From: Nocardioides speluncae
GTDB taxonomy: Bacteria > Actinomycetota > Actinomycetes > Propionibacteriales > Nocardioidaceae
Direction: 5' to 3'
Length of the DNA: 64,000 nt
NCBI RefSeq assembly: GCF_003121585.1
Contig: NZ_QEOO01000005.1
Coordinates: 62,001 to 126,000, forward strand
Below the pieces are notes generated by a model. It worked only from the letters and a program-made list of their open reading frames with translations. It had not been told where the DNA came from and did no database searches. This document shows positions 55,812 to 64,000 of this stretch, one piece after another (position 1 is the first letter of the stretch; each line of letters starts with the position of its first letter). The position numbers and the translations under genes are program-made.

Positions 55812-55885
55812 TCGGGCTGACAGGATTTGAACCTGCGACCCCTACACCCCCAGTGTAGTGCGCTACCAAACTGCGCCACAGCCCG
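55812..55885 (-). tRNA. tRNA-Pro (anticodon GGG)
   Basis: A 74-base cloverleaf on the minus strand without encoded CCA. Acceptor stem CGGGCTG/CAGCCCG, discriminator A, D-arm GGCGCAGTTTGGTAGCGC, anticodon stem CTACA/TGTAG with loop CTGGGGG (anticodon GGG), and T-arm GTTCAAATC within a GCAGG/CCTGT stem. All arms pair. Confidence 0.97.
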
Positions 55886-56001
55886 ATCACCCGCCTGGAC
55901 TCGGCCATGGGCCGTTCCGAGCGGGCGGGTTGAACCTTACCGCAGCAGGTCGGCGGATCTGGAATCGACTTACCGCAGCGTCGTTGTGCGACGATTCGGG
56001 C

Positions 56002-56445
56002 ATGCCGACCATCCGTGTCGAACGCCGGATCGCCGCCGCGCCGGAGCAGGTCTTCGCGTGGCTGGAGAACGCCCACAACTACACCGCGGCACCGCTGTGC
56101 CTGTGGGAGAAGCGCGGGCGCGACGGCGAGGAGGCGGCGTACGGCACCGGCGCGATCCGGTACGTCGTCGGTGTGGGCGCGTGGTTCAAGGAGGAGATCA
56201 CCCGGTACGACGCACCGCACTCCTTCGAGTACCTGATCACCGGCTCGGTCCCGAAGTTCGTGCACGACGGCGGCACTGTGAAAGTGGCGGCCGCCGACGG
56301 CGGGTCACACGTCACCTGGGACACGACGTACCGGCACCCGTGGTGGTCCGGCGGCAAGCCGTTCGGCTGGGTCAGCGAGAAACTGCTGCGGACCAGCTTC
56401 GAGGGCATCCTGCGGGCCGCTGACCGCGACCTCACAACGAGCTAG
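56002..56445 (+). CDS. SRPBCC family protein (polyketide cyclase/START-like)
   Basis: A 147-residue single-domain protein of the SRPBCC ligand-binding fold: [20 protein letters not shown], then [12 protein letters not shown], and the final long helix [18 protein letters not shown]. Binds hydrophobic small molecules in relatives; no specific role is known. ATG 56002 gives the family start; the frame upstream runs into the tRNA. Its stop overlaps that of der on the other strand (CTAG). Confidence 0.85.
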   Translation: MPTIRVERRIAAAPEQVFAWLENAHNYTAAPLCLWEKRGRDGEEAAYGTGAIRYVVGVGAWFKEEITRYDAPHSFEYLITGSVPKFVHDGGTVKVAAADGGSHVTWDTTYRHPWWSGGKPFGWVSEKLLRTSFEGILRAADRDLTTS

Positions 56446-57836
56446 CGCTTCCGCTTCTCCCGGGCGCGGACCTGCAGCTCGATCGGCGTACCGACGAAGC
56501 CGAACTCCTCGCGCAGCCGCCGCTCGATGAACCGCTCGTAGCCCTGGTCGAGCTTGCCCGAGGTGAACAGGATGAACGTCGGCGGCGCGGTCTGGGCCTG
56601 GGTGCCGAACAGGATCTTCGGCTGCTTGCCGCTGCGGACTGGGTGCGGGTGCTCGGCGACCAGCCGGCCCAGGAACGCGTTCAGGGTTCCGGTCGAGATC
56701 CGGGTCTCCCAGCCCTCGATCGCCTTGTCGAGCGCGGGGACCAGCCGGTCGATGTGCCAGCCGGTGCGCGCGGTGATGTTGATCCGCGGCGCCCACTGCA
56801 CCTGGATCAGCTCACGGTCGATCTCGCCGTCGAGGTAGTAGCGCCGCTCGTCGTCGACCAGGTCCCACTTGTTGAACGCGATCACCAGCGCCCGGCCGGC
56901 GTCGCGGATGGTCTGAAGGATCCGGATGTCCTGCTCGGAGATGGTCTGCGAACCGTCGATGACGAGTACGGCGACCTCGGCGCGCTCGATTGCGGTGGCG
57001 GTGCGCAGCGACGCGTAGTACTCGTGACCCGAGGCCTCCTTGACCCGCTTGCGGATGCCGGCGGTGTCGATGAACCGCCAGGTGCGGCCGCCGAGCTCGA
57101 CCAGTTCGTCGACCGGGTCGACGGTGGTGCCGGAGGCGTCGTCGACGACCACCCGGTCCTCACGGGCGAGCTTGTTCAGCAGCGACGACTTGCCTACGTT
57201 GGGCTTGCCGACGATGGCGATCCGGCGCGGGCCGCCGACCTTGCCGAAGGTCTCCGGCGGTGTCTCCGGTAGCGCTTCGAGTACGGCGTCCAGCAGGTCG
57301 CCGGACCCACGGCCGTGTACGGCGGAGACCGGGTGCGGCTCGCCGAGCCCGAGGTTCCACAGCGCGTACGCCTGCGCCTCGATCCGCTCGTCGTCGACCT
57401 TGTTGGCGGCCAGTACGACCGGCTTGTTCGCCTTCCGCAGCACCTTCACGACCGCCTCGTCGGCGTCGGTGATGCCGACCGTCGCGTCGACCACGAACAG
57501 CACGGCGTCGGCCAGCGAGACCGCCATCTCGGCCTGCGCGCGAATCCGCTCGGCCATCCCGCGCGCGTCGGGGTCCCAGCCGCCGGTGTCGACGACGGTG
57601 AAGGCCCGGCCGTTCCAGTTGGCGTCGTAGGAGACTCGGTCGCGGGTCACGCCCGGCCGGTCCTCGACCACCGCCTCGCGGCGGCCGATGATCCGGTTGA
57701 CCAGCGTCGACTTGCCGACGTTGGGGCGGCCGACCACGGCAAGCACGGGAACCGGGCCGACGACCTCGCCGTCGATGCCCTCGGTGCCCTCGGGCGCCTC
57801 GCCAACTGCCTCGGCGGGCGCGTCGTACTCACTCAT
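56442..57836 (-). CDS. der: GTPase Der (EngA), ribosome assembly
   Basis: A 464-residue double GTPase required for 50S ribosome assembly. First G domain: [31 protein letters not shown]. Second G domain: [36 protein letters not shown]. The C-terminal KH-like domain is [20 protein letters not shown] and on. The N-terminus has an acidic 25-residue extension as usual in actinobacteria. ATG 57836 overlaps the plsC stop (ATGA). The order aroH-tyrA-cmk-plsC-der is common in this group. Confidence 0.97.
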   Translation of the reverse strand: MSEYDAPAEAVGEAPEGTEGIDGEVVGPVPVLAVVGRPNVGKSTLVNRIIGRREAVVEDRPGVTRDRVSYDANWNGRAFTVVDTGGWDPDARGMAERIRAQAEMAVSLADAVLFVVDATVGITDADEAVVKVLRKANKPVVLAANKVDDERIEAQAYALWNLGLGEPHPVSAVHGRGSGDLLDAVLEALPETPPETFGKVGGPRRIAIVGKPNVGKSSLLNKLAREDRVVVDDASGTTVDPVDELVELGGRTWRFIDTAGIRKRVKEASGHEYYASLRTATAIERAEVAVLVIDGSQTISEQDIRILQTIRDAGRALVIAFNKWDLVDDERRYYLDGEIDRELIQVQWAPRINITARTGWHIDRLVPALDKAIEGWETRISTGTLNAFLGRLVAEHPHPVRSGKQPKILFGTQAQTAPPTFILFTSGKLDQGYERFIERRLREEFGFVGTPIELQVRAREKRKR

Positions 57837-58597
57837 GGTGCTCCTTGCTCGACGATCCCGGTCCCCGGGTCGTCCTCGATGTCCTCTCCCGCGGGCAGCG
57901 GCCCGGGGAGCTCACGTGCGGTCAGTGCCAGCGCCTCGTCCAGGCGGGCTCGCAGGTGCTCCCTGAGCAACAGCGAAGCATGGTCGACTTGTTCCCGGGT
58001 CCGCGGCCACGGCACGGCCGGCACCTGCCAGGGCGCACCGAACACGATGTCGATCGGCTCGCCGCGCGGCGGCAGCGCGTTGCGTCCACCTCCAGGCGGG
58101 CGGGTGCCGACCATCGTCACGGGTACGACGGGTGCCCCGGTCACCAGAGCCAGGTAGGCGGCGCCGCGGTGGAAGCGGGTCAGGTCGCCCGCGCCACGCC
58201 GGCCCTCCGGAAACACGCCGACCGCTCCCCCGTCCCGGAGCACCCGCAGGCAGATCTTGATCGCGCGCGGGTCGGTGACGAAGCGGTCCAGCGGCACCTG
58301 GCCGGCCAGCCGGAACAGCCAGCTGGCCCGGCCGTGGAACATCTCAATCTTGGTCAGCACGTGGGGCGGCCGCGGCGTGAACGCGGTCAGGAACGGCCCG
58401 TCCATCACCCCGGTGTGGTTGCTGGCGAAGATCACCGGCCCACGGGCCGGTGCCTGCTCGGCGCCGTGCACTCGGACCCCGAAGCGGATCCGGAACGCAG
58501 CCCGGCCGACCGGCCGGAGCGTGCGCAGCGCCCACCGCCGCGGACGGCGGATCCGGTCGCTCCGCGGCAGCTCACGGTGGTTCGCCGCGGGCTTCAC
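57833..58597 (-). CDS. plsC: 1-acyl-sn-glycerol-3-phosphate acyltransferase
   Basis: A 254-residue membrane-associated acyltransferase that adds the second acyl chain in phosphatidic acid synthesis. Motif I (HX4D): [11 protein letters not shown]; motif [14 protein letters not shown]; motif IV region: [14 protein letters not shown]. Start is GTG 58597, which overlaps the cmk stop (GTGA); its own stop overlaps the der start. The longer frame up into cmk is a shadow. Confidence 0.93.
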   Translation of the reverse strand: MKPAANHRELPRSDRIRRPRRWALRTLRPVGRAAFRIRFGVRVHGAEQAPARGPVIFASNHTGVMDGPFLTAFTPRPPHVLTKIEMFHGRASWLFRLAGQVPLDRFVTDPRAIKICLRVLRDGGAVGVFPEGRRGAGDLTRFHRGAAYLALVTGAPVVPVTMVGTRPPGGGRNALPPRGEPIDIVFGAPWQVPAVPWPRTREQVDHASLLLREHLRARLDEALALTARELPGPLPAGEDIEDDPGTGIVEQGAP

Positions 58598-59271
58598 GTG
58601 CGGGCCTCGACCGCCTCCGCCAGCGCCACCACCTGGCCGATGACCTCGTCGAGCGAGTACGGCGTGGTGTCGATGTGGACGGCGTCGGCGGCCATCGTGA
58701 GCGGCGCGGTCGCCCGGCCGGAGTCGATCTTGTCGCGGGCCAGCAGCGACTCCTGGGTCGCCGCGAGATCGGCGCCGCCCTCCTCGGCGGCCCGGCGGTG
58801 GGCGCGTGCGGACGGGTCCGCGCTGAGGTAGACCTTGACCGGCGCGTCGGGCGCGACGACCGAGCCGATGTCGCGGCCCTCGACCACGATCCCGCCCTCG
58901 CCGATGATTCTGCGCTGCAGCTCCAGCAGCCGGGTCCGCACCGCCGGCACCGCACTGACCGGGCTCACCGCCGCGTTGACCTCGGCGCTGCGGATCGCCA
59001 CCGCGACGTCGGTGCCGTCGACGGTGATGGTGGGGTTGAGCGGGTCGGTGCCGCTCTCCAAGACCGGCTCCCCGCAGCGCGCGGCGACCGCGGCCGGGTC
59101 GTGGACGTCCACGCCGTGCTCGAGCATCCACCAGGTCATCGCCCGGAACATCGCACCGGTGTCGAGGTAGCGGATCCCGAGCCGGGTGGCCACACCGCGC
59201 GACGTACTCGACTTGCCGGAACCAGAGGTGCCGTCGATGGCCACGACCAGTGTTGCCGGGGTGCTGCTCAC
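58594..59271 (-). CDS. cmk: cytidylate kinase
   Basis: A 225-residue nucleoside monophosphate kinase (CMP/dCMP to the diphosphate). P-loop: IDGTSGSGKSSTSRG (13-27); further RYLDTGAMFRAMTW, GGIVVEGRDIGSVVAPDAPV and KVYLSADPSARAHRR. GTG 59271 start. Translationally linked to plsC. Confidence 0.96.
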   Translation of the reverse strand: MSSTPATLVVAIDGTSGSGKSSTSRGVATRLGIRYLDTGAMFRAMTWWMLEHGVDVHDPAAVAARCGEPVLESGTDPLNPTITVDGTDVAVAIRSAEVNAAVSPVSAVPAVRTRLLELQRRIIGEGGIVVEGRDIGSVVAPDAPVKVYLSADPSARAHRRAAEEGGADLAATQESLLARDKIDSGRATAPLTMAADAVHIDTTPYSLDEVIGQVVALAEAVEART

Positions 59272-59328
59272 GTGCGGACTACCTGCCTTCTGCCGGGTGG
59301 AGTGGGTGCCTGTTCGGCAAACCGCAGC

Positions 59329-60396
59329 CTACCGGTGGGTTACCCAGCCGCGTGCTTCGAGAGACGACAGCAGGTGCTCGGCGCGCCCCTCGGCGACCAG
59401 CAGCTCGACCAGGCCGACCGGGCGTCCGGGGTCGTGGTCGATGTGCACGTCCTCGATGTTGACGTCGCTGGCGCCGGCATCGGCGAACAGCCGGGCCAGC
59501 TCGCCCGGGTGGTCGGGCACCTGGACGTAGACCGAGCGGGTGGGCCGGACCGGGCCGCCGTGCTTGCCGGGGATCGCCTTGGTGCCGGCGACGCCCTGCT
59601 CCAGGATCGCGGTGACCGACTCCCCTTCGCCGGCGTCGACAGCCGAGATCAGCAGCTCCAGCCGGTCGCGCACCTCTGACAACAGAGTGAGTACGGCGTC
59701 GGAGTTGGCCGAGATGATCTGCTGCCACAGCCGCGGGTCGCCGGCGGCGATCCGGGTGACGTCGCGGACCCCTTGGCCCGTGAGGGCGAGGTGTCCGGCC
59801 GGGGCTTCGGCGAGGCGGCCGGCGACCAGCGCGGCCAGCAGGTGCGGCAGGTGGGAGGTCCGGGCCACCGCCCGATCGTGCTCGTCCGGCGTCATCCGCA
59901 CCGGCACCGCGCCGCAGCGCAGCGCCAGCGCTTCAACCAGCGTCACTGCCTCCGGTGAGCTCAGGACGTGTGGAGTGATCGCCCACGGCCGGCCCTCGAA
60001 CAGCGCCGAGCTGGCCGCGAGCGGGCCGGACCGCTCGCTGCCGGCCATCGGGTGGCTGCCGACGTAGCGGTTGCTGCCGGCGCGCCCGGCGACCTCCCGC
60101 AGCGGCGCGGTCTTCACGCTTCCGACGTCGGTCACCACCGCGTCGGAGCGGTCCAGCGCGGCGGCGATCTCCGCGCCGAGGTGGTCGGGCGGGACCGATA
60201 CGACGACCAGCTGCGGCGGCGTACCGTCGAACGGCCTGCCCGCGCCGAGGCCGGACGCGGTCCGCAGATGGTCGGCCGAGGTGTCGCTGAGGAGTACGTC
60301 GAGCCCGGAGGCCGCGCAGGCCAGCGCGATGCTGGTGCCGAGCAGCCCTGTGCCGACCACCTGCACCGGCCCGGTCAGCTCGTCCTGGTCACTCAT
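59329..60396 (-). CDS. tyrA: prephenate dehydrogenase with C-terminal ACT domain
   Basis: A 355-residue NAD(P)-dependent enzyme that converts prephenate to 4-hydroxyphenylpyruvate in tyrosine synthesis. NAD motif: VVGTGLLGTSIALACAASGL (13-32). Catalytic region: DVGSVKTAPL and GSHPMAGSERSGP; the helical dimer domain follows. The end (about 285-355, YVQVPDHPGELARLFADAGA) is an ACT domain for feedback by an aromatic amino acid. ATG 60396 overlaps the aroH end by eight bases, so the two steps are coupled. Confidence 0.95.
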   Translation of the reverse strand: MSDQDELTGPVQVVGTGLLGTSIALACAASGLDVLLSDTSADHLRTASGLGAGRPFDGTPPQLVVVSVPPDHLGAEIAAALDRSDAVVTDVGSVKTAPLREVAGRAGSNRYVGSHPMAGSERSGPLAASSALFEGRPWAITPHVLSSPEAVTLVEALALRCGAVPVRMTPDEHDRAVARTSHLPHLLAALVAGRLAEAPAGHLALTGQGVRDVTRIAAGDPRLWQQIISANSDAVLTLLSEVRDRLELLISAVDAGEGESVTAILEQGVAGTKAIPGKHGGPVRPTRSVYVQVPDHPGELARLFADAGASDVNIEDVHIDHDPGRPVGLVELLVAEGRAEHLLSSLEARGWVTHR

Positions 60397-60778
60397 CCGG
60401 CACCGAGCGGACTCGGGTCAGGTCCTTGCGCAGCGCGGCCGCGCCGTGCAGGTAGACATGGGTGACCTCGGACTTCGGCAGGTCGGTCTCGACGTGGGCG
60501 AGCATCCGCACCACCCGCGGCATCGAGCCGTCGATCTCCAGCTCGCGCGCACAGATCAGCGGCACGTCGCCGAAGCCCAGCTGCCGCGCGGCGTACGCCG
60601 GGAACTCCGAGACCAGGTCGGAGGTCGCGGTGAAGATCACCGAGATGAAGTCATCGACATCGAGCCCGTTGCTGGCCATCACATCGGTCACCATCTCGGC
60701 CACCCGGCCAAGCATGTGGTCGCGTGTGTCCTCCTCGAGCTGGGTCGCCCCCCTGATCGCCCGCACTGGCACCGCCAC
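60389..60778 (-). CDS. aroH: chorismate mutase, AroH type
   Basis: A 129-residue monofunctional chorismate mutase of the trimeric AroH fold. Active-site pattern: VRAIRGATQLEEDTRDHMLG (5-24) with the N-terminal Arg, then FISVIFTATSDLVSEFPAYA and REL after the middle strand. It makes prephenate, the substrate of the next gene product TyrA. GTG 60778 start follows GAGT/CAGG-like ribosome site. Confidence 0.95.
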   Translation of the reverse strand: MAVPVRAIRGATQLEEDTRDHMLGRVAEMVTDVMASNGLDVDDFISVIFTATSDLVSEFPAYAARQLGFGDVPLICARELEIDGSMPRVVRMLAHVETDLPKSEVTHVYLHGAAALRKDLTRVRSVPDE

Positions 60779-60842
60779 TCCTGTCCGCTCGTCGTCCTTA
60801 CCGCGGTCAGGCTAGCCAACCCAGACGCCCGGGCAGCGCATT

Positions 60843-60955
60843 GCCCGCTGGTTGAGGTGCGCACCGCCCGCTGGTTGAGGTGCGCACCGCCCGCTGGTTG
60901 AGGTGCGCACCGCCCGCTGGTTGAGGAGGTTGCGCTAGCAACCGTCTCGAAACCA
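60843..60955. repeat. three 23-bp tandem repeats plus a partial fourth and a hairpin
   Basis: Three exact 23-base copies start at 60843, 60866 and 60889 (unit begins GCCCGCTGGTTGAGGTGC). A fourth copy (60912) is cut after GCTGGTTGAGG and runs into AGGTTGCGCTAGCAACCG, where GGTTGC/GCAACC (60928-60943) forms a hairpin, followed by GTCTCGAAACC. The end of this element is one I recall as a frequent dispersed repeat in Nocardioides. It lies directly downstream of the VOC gene and may end its transcript. Confidence 0.9.
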
Positions 60956-60959
60956 AGGG

Positions 60960-61343
60960 CTAAGCAGGCTGGTATGTCCCGAACGACCAGACGTTCCCCT
61001 CAAGGTCGCGGACGGCTGCTCCGCGGCCGCCGTACCCCTCGTCGCGCGGCGTCCGCATCGACGCACCGCCGGCCGCGATCGCCGAGTCATAGGTCTTGTC
61101 GACGTCGTCGCAGATCAGGTACGTCGCGCCGACGCCCGCCACCTTCGGCCAGTCGGTGTCGTGGCGGACCGAGCCGAACATGATGCCGCCCCCGGCCGGC
61201 CACAGCATCTCGGCGTGCTCGACGATCGTCGGGTCCGCCTCGTTGCGGTAGACGGAGTGCTCGGTGAAGCCGATTGTCTTGAGCCACTCGATCGACTTGT
61301 CGACGTCGCTGAAAGCGAAGGTGGCCCAGATTCCGACGGTCAT
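60960..61343 (-). CDS. VOC family protein (glyoxalase/bleomycin-resistance fold)
   Basis: A 127-residue single-domain vicinal oxygen chelate protein: MTVGIWATFAFSDVDKSIEW, then IVEHAEMLWPAGGGIMFGSV and GYGGRGAAVRDLEGNVWSFG, the classic end of the family. Probably a dimer. Resistance, isomerase or dioxygenase roles are all possible. ATG 61343 has GAGAGGG six bases upstream; the frame before it is not used. It may be controlled by the AraC gene just upstream. Confidence 0.92.
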   Translation of the reverse strand: MTVGIWATFAFSDVDKSIEWLKTIGFTEHSVYRNEADPTIVEHAEMLWPAGGGIMFGSVRHDTDWPKVAGVGATYLICDDVDKTYDSAIAAGGASMRTPRDEGYGGRGAAVRDLEGNVWSFGTYQPA

Positions 61344-61378
61344 GACAGTCCCTCTCGTTGGTGTTGTCCTTGCACCAC

Positions 61379-62218
61379 CTAGCCTGCGTCCGCCGCCGCG
61401 CTGTCGTCTTGAACGAATGGGAACTCCGTGCGCAGCCAGGTCGTCGGCGTGCAGCCGGCTAGCGCCGACCACTCGCGGCTGAGGTGTGCCTGGTCGGCGT
61501 ACCCGACCTCGGCGGCGACCTCGGCCAGCGACCCGGTGCCGGCGCGATGCCGGAGCAGCAGCCGGTCCCGGCTGCGCTCGAAGCGGGCCAGCCGGTGGTA
61601 CTCCTTCGGCGTCACGCCGATCTCGGCGCGGAACAGGCTGCCGAGATGCCGCCGGCTGAACCCCACCTCGTCGGCCACCTCGGCCACGCCGATGCCGCGC
61701 GTCAGCCGGCCGAGTGCCCGGCCGACCTCCGCCCGCAGCTGCGGCGTCTCGCCGGCGGCGAGCAGGGCGAGCAGTCGCTCCTCGACCAGCCGCAGCCGCT
61801 CCGGCCAGGTCAACGGGTCGTGCAGCTGTTCGGGCAGCTCCGCGAGCAGCGGGGTCACCGCGTCGAGCTCGGCGATCTCGGCCGCGAGCGCCCCGAGTGG
61901 GGCGCCGAGGAGGGCGCGCACCCCGGCTGCGGTGAGCGCCAGCTGGATGCCGGCCTGGCGGCCGTGGTCGCGGATCTCGGCGGGCGCGGTGTGCAGCCCG
62001 GAGACGCAGGACCAGGTACGCCGCATCGTGGCTTCCCGGCCGGCCCAGCCCACCTCCAGCGGCACCTCCACGGGCAGCACGAACGCGAGCGCCGTACTCG
62101 GCAGGCCGCGATGCACCCCCGGCGGCTGCACCAGGTCGTAGGCGACCATGCTCTCGACGTACGGGCGCAGCGCTGGCGCCAGCCGCCAGGACTGGTACGA
62201 CGCGCGCTCCTCGCTCAC
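61379..62218 (-). CDS. AraC family regulator
   Basis: A 279-residue transcription factor. The C-terminal two helix-turn-helix units are IGVAEVADEVGFSRRHLGSL and SLAEVAAEVGYADQAHLSRE (from about residue 175). The N-terminal part (about 1-150) is an effector domain with WRLAPALRPYVESMVAYDL, common in regulators placed next to VOC genes. GTG 62218 start. The 35-base gap to the VOC gene suggests one transcript. Confidence 0.9.
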   Translation of the reverse strand: MSEERASYQSWRLAPALRPYVESMVAYDLVQPPGVHRGLPSTALAFVLPVEVPLEVGWAGREATMRRTWSCVSGLHTAPAEIRDHGRQAGIQLALTAAGVRALLGAPLGALAAEIAELDAVTPLLAELPEQLHDPLTWPERLRLVEERLLALLAAGETPQLRAEVGRALGRLTRGIGVAEVADEVGFSRRHLGSLFRAEIGVTPKEYHRLARFERSRDRLLLRHRAGTGSLAEVAAEVGYADQAHLSREWSALAGCTPTTWLRTEFPFVQDDSAAADAG

Positions 62219-62258
62219 GACTCCACGGTACGGCGCGGCGCCGACACCGCGGCCGGAG

Positions 62259-64000
62259 TCACCAGTTCTCCGCGCCCGCCCGCTGCAGCTTGTGCCAGCG
62301 CAGCCGGATCCCGTAGAACGCGCTGGCGACCGACTCGATCACCACGAGATACATCACCTGCCGGTAGACCACCTGCTGCAGCGGCAGCACCCACAGCGCC
62401 CGCAGCCGCTCGCCGTCCAGCCGGAACGCGTAGGCGGCACCGATGAACTGCACGGCCAGGAACGCCAGCCAGGTCAGCCCGATCACCCGCCAGTCCTCGG
62501 TGAACAGGCCGTACACCGCGGCGACGTCGATCACCGGCGCGAGCAGCGGCAGCAGCACCTGGAACAGGAACAGGTAGCTCAGGCCACGCCGACCAAGCTT
62601 GCCGGCCGCACCTCGGGAGAGGACCGCACCGCGGTGCTTCCACATCGACTGGAGGGTGCCGTAGCACCAGCGGTACCGCTGCCGCCACAGCTGGCCGAGG
62701 GTGGCCGGCGCCTCGGTCCAGGCCAGCGCCGTGGGTGCGTACACCACCCGCCAGCCGGCCCGGCAGATCGCCATCGTCAGGTCGGTGTCCTCGGCGAGGG
62801 TGTCGTCGCTGACGCCGCCGACGTCGGCCAGCGCCCGGCGTCGGAACGCCCCGATCGCGCCCGGGACCGTCGGCATGCAGTGCAGCACGTCGAACATCCG
62901 GCGGTCCAGGTTGAACCCGATCACGTACTCGACGTGCTGCCAGCGCCCGAGCAGCCCGCGCCGGTTGCCGACCTTGGTGTTGCCCGACACCGCACCGACC
63001 CGCTCGTCCTCGAGAGCGGAGACCAGCGCCCGCAAGGTGTCCCGCTCGAAGACCGTGTCGCCGTCGACGAGCACCAGCACGTCGTAGCTGGCCGCGGCGA
63101 TCCCGGTGTTGAGGGCCGAGGGCTTGCCGCCGTTCACCTGGGTGATCACCCGGACCCCGGCGATCCCGAGCGACCGGGCGATCTCCGCGGTGTCGTCGGT
63201 CGAGCCGTCGTCGACGACCACGATCTCGAAGGCCGGGTAGTCGCACGCGGCCAGCGACCGCACGCAGGCCGCGATGCCGGCGGCCTCGTTGTACGCCGGC
63301 ACCACCACAGTCACCCCGGGCAGCGACGCGTCGTCCGGCGGTACGGCGGAGCGCGCGGCGCGGCGGGTGCCCCGGTCGTGGCGCCGTGCCAGCAGCAGGA
63401 GCACCAGCACCCGCAGCACCGCCAGCGCCCCCGCCGCTATGAACAGCACGTTCAGCCCGGTGACCAGCCAGTCCGACAGTTGCACGGTGGCGAGCGTGAC
63501 CTGGCCACGCAACCGCTGGCCGGTCGACGCCTCGAGCCGCTGCGGCGGGACGTCCATCGCCTCGGACACGGTCGCGAAGGTGTACCCGCGGGCGAGCATG
63601 TCGGGGATGTAAGTGTCGAGCGCGGCGACGGTCTGGTCCCGGTCGCCGCCGGCGTCGTGCAGCATCACCACCGCACCGTCGGAGCCTTCCGGAGTGGCCG
63701 CCGCGGCGATCGCCTTCGGTCCTGGGCGCGCCCAGTCCCGCGTGTCCAGGTCGGTCAGCACCAGCCGGTAGTTCCCGACCCGGGTCATCGCCCGCCAGAG
63801 GTCGTCGGTCAGCACCGACGGGTGCGACGAGAACGGCGGCCGGATCAGGTCGCTGACCTCGCCCGTGGCGGCTGCGATGGCGAGCTGGGTCTGCTCGATC
63901 TCCAGCTCGGTCCGCCAGGCCGGCGTGGCGGCCAGGTCCGGGTGGGTGAAGGTGTGTACGCCGATCTCGTGGCCGCCGTCGGCCATCCGCCGCAGCAGTC
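62259..64000 (-). CDS. bifunctional polysaccharide deacetylase/glycosyltransferase 2, 5' end missing
   Basis: Partial, open at the window edge (580 codons visible). The N-terminal visible part is a NodB-type deacetylase: GHEIGVHTFTHPDL (metal-site His-x3-His) and RPPFSSHPS, then VVMLHDAGGDRDQTV. A membrane helix (LNVLFIAAGALAVLRVLVLL) follows, then a GT2 domain: VVVPAYNEAAGIAACVRSL, VVDDGSTDDTAE, LVDGDTVFERDTL, and QxxRW as QRYRWCYG. Several C-terminal helices end the chain. The fusion fits poly-N-acetylglucosamine-like or chitin-type surface polymer synthesis, but the polymer is not known. Confidence 0.92.
   Translation of the reverse strand, partial: LLRRMADGGHEIGVHTFTHPDLAATPAWRTELEIEQTQLAIAAATGEVSDLIRPPFSSHPSVLTDDLWRAMTRVGNYRLVLTDLDTRDWARPGPKAIAAAATPEGSDGAVVMLHDAGGDRDQTVAALDTYIPDMLARGYTFATVSEAMDVPPQRLEASTGQRLRGQVTLATVQLSDWLVTGLNVLFIAAGALAVLRVLVLLLLARRHDRGTRRAARSAVPPDDASLPGVTVVVPAYNEAAGIAACVRSLAACDYPAFEIVVVDDGSTDDTAEIARSLGIAGVRVITQVNGGKPSALNTGIAAASYDVLVLVDGDTVFERDTLRALVSALEDERVGAVSGNTKVGNRRGLLGRWQHVEYVIGFNLDRRMFDVLHCMPTVPGAIGAFRRRALADVGGVSDDTLAEDTDLTMAICRAGWRVVYAPTALAWTEAPATLGQLWRQRYRWCYGTLQSMWKHRGAVLSRGAAGKLGRRGLSYLFLFQVLLPLLAPVIDVAAVYGLFTEDWRVIGLTWLAFLAVQFIGAAYAFRLDGERLRALWVLPLQQVVYRQVMYLVVIESVASAFYGIRLRWHKLQRAGAENW

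Noticed and set aside
55807-55890. attL/attR-type site and integrated element at the tRNA
   Set aside because: No second copy of the tRNA 3' end and no integrase gene were seen in the window.
60843-60926. Possible CRISPR array
   Set aside because: The 23-bp units abut each other without spacers and no cas gene is near; it is a tandem repeat.

Overview
The window is chromosomal DNA of a high-GC actinobacterium (roughly 70% GC by eye, many GTG starts, 4-base stop/start overlaps). One block (17.9-27.4 kb) follows the Mycobacterium tuberculosis order Rv1822-Rv1832: pgsA-like, DUF881, sbp, DUF881, gcvH, garA, ftsR, DUF151, MerR, gcvP. Together with der-plsC-cmk-tyrA-aroH and a GGTTGAGG...GTCTCGAAACC repeat that I recall as common in Nocardioides, this points to Nocardioidaceae. 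That placement is inference.

Layout. 0-2.7 kb: ferric-iron ABC importer (ATPase cut by the window edge). 2.8-3.9 kb: a 49-aa gene divergent from a MerR/GyrI regulator. 4.0-13.7 kb: pepN, sbcD-sbcC and the tldD-tldE protease pair. 13.7-17.8 kb: secreted metzincin, beta-lactamase-fold hydrolase and SGNH esterase. 17.9-27.4 kb: the glycine-cleavage and cell-envelope cluster, with a glycine riboswitch ahead of gcvP and a 147-residue Pro-Glu rod in one DUF881 protein. 27.5-29.9 kb: two CNNM/CBS transporter-like proteins. 30.0-35.9 kb: frameshifted sulfatase, methyltransferase, small membrane protein, HNH nuclease, YdcF-like protein, alcohol dehydrogenase. 35.9-40.7 kb: cydAB, DUF1345, DoxX-like protein, fdhD. 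40.8-44.5 kb: two divergent regulator/target pairs (HxlR/NmrA-like reductase, TetR/acyl-CoA dehydrogenase), each with a clear palindrome between the genes. 44.5-48.0 kb: ilvA, a small unknown gene and an EspC/WXG-like pair.

48.0-51.8 kb is the most unusual locus: a predicted LysR-type DNA-binding domain fused in one reading frame to a complete alpha/beta-hydrolase (hormone-sensitive-lipase type) domain. A T-N11-A dyad lies upstream, and a divergent four-gene set follows (truncated hydrolase-like protein, alpha/beta hydrolase, DUF998 membrane protein, nonsense-interrupted DHFR-like protein). 51.9-55.0 kb: a Pro/Ser/Thr-rich surface protein, kynureninase and a frameshifted streptogrisin-type protease behind a LacI-type operator. 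55.0-55.9 kb: PD-(D/E)XK endonuclease-like gene beside tRNA-Pro(GGG). 56.0-64.0 kb: SRPBCC protein, aroH-tyrA-cmk-plsC-der, tandem repeats, VOC protein, AraC regulator and a deacetylase/glycosyltransferase cut by the window edge.

No stretch over 300 bases lacks a gene. No CRISPR array, prophage or insertion sequence was seen. Three reading frames (sulfatase, DHFR-like, protease) are each broken by a single-base event, so real decay and sequencing error must be told apart there.
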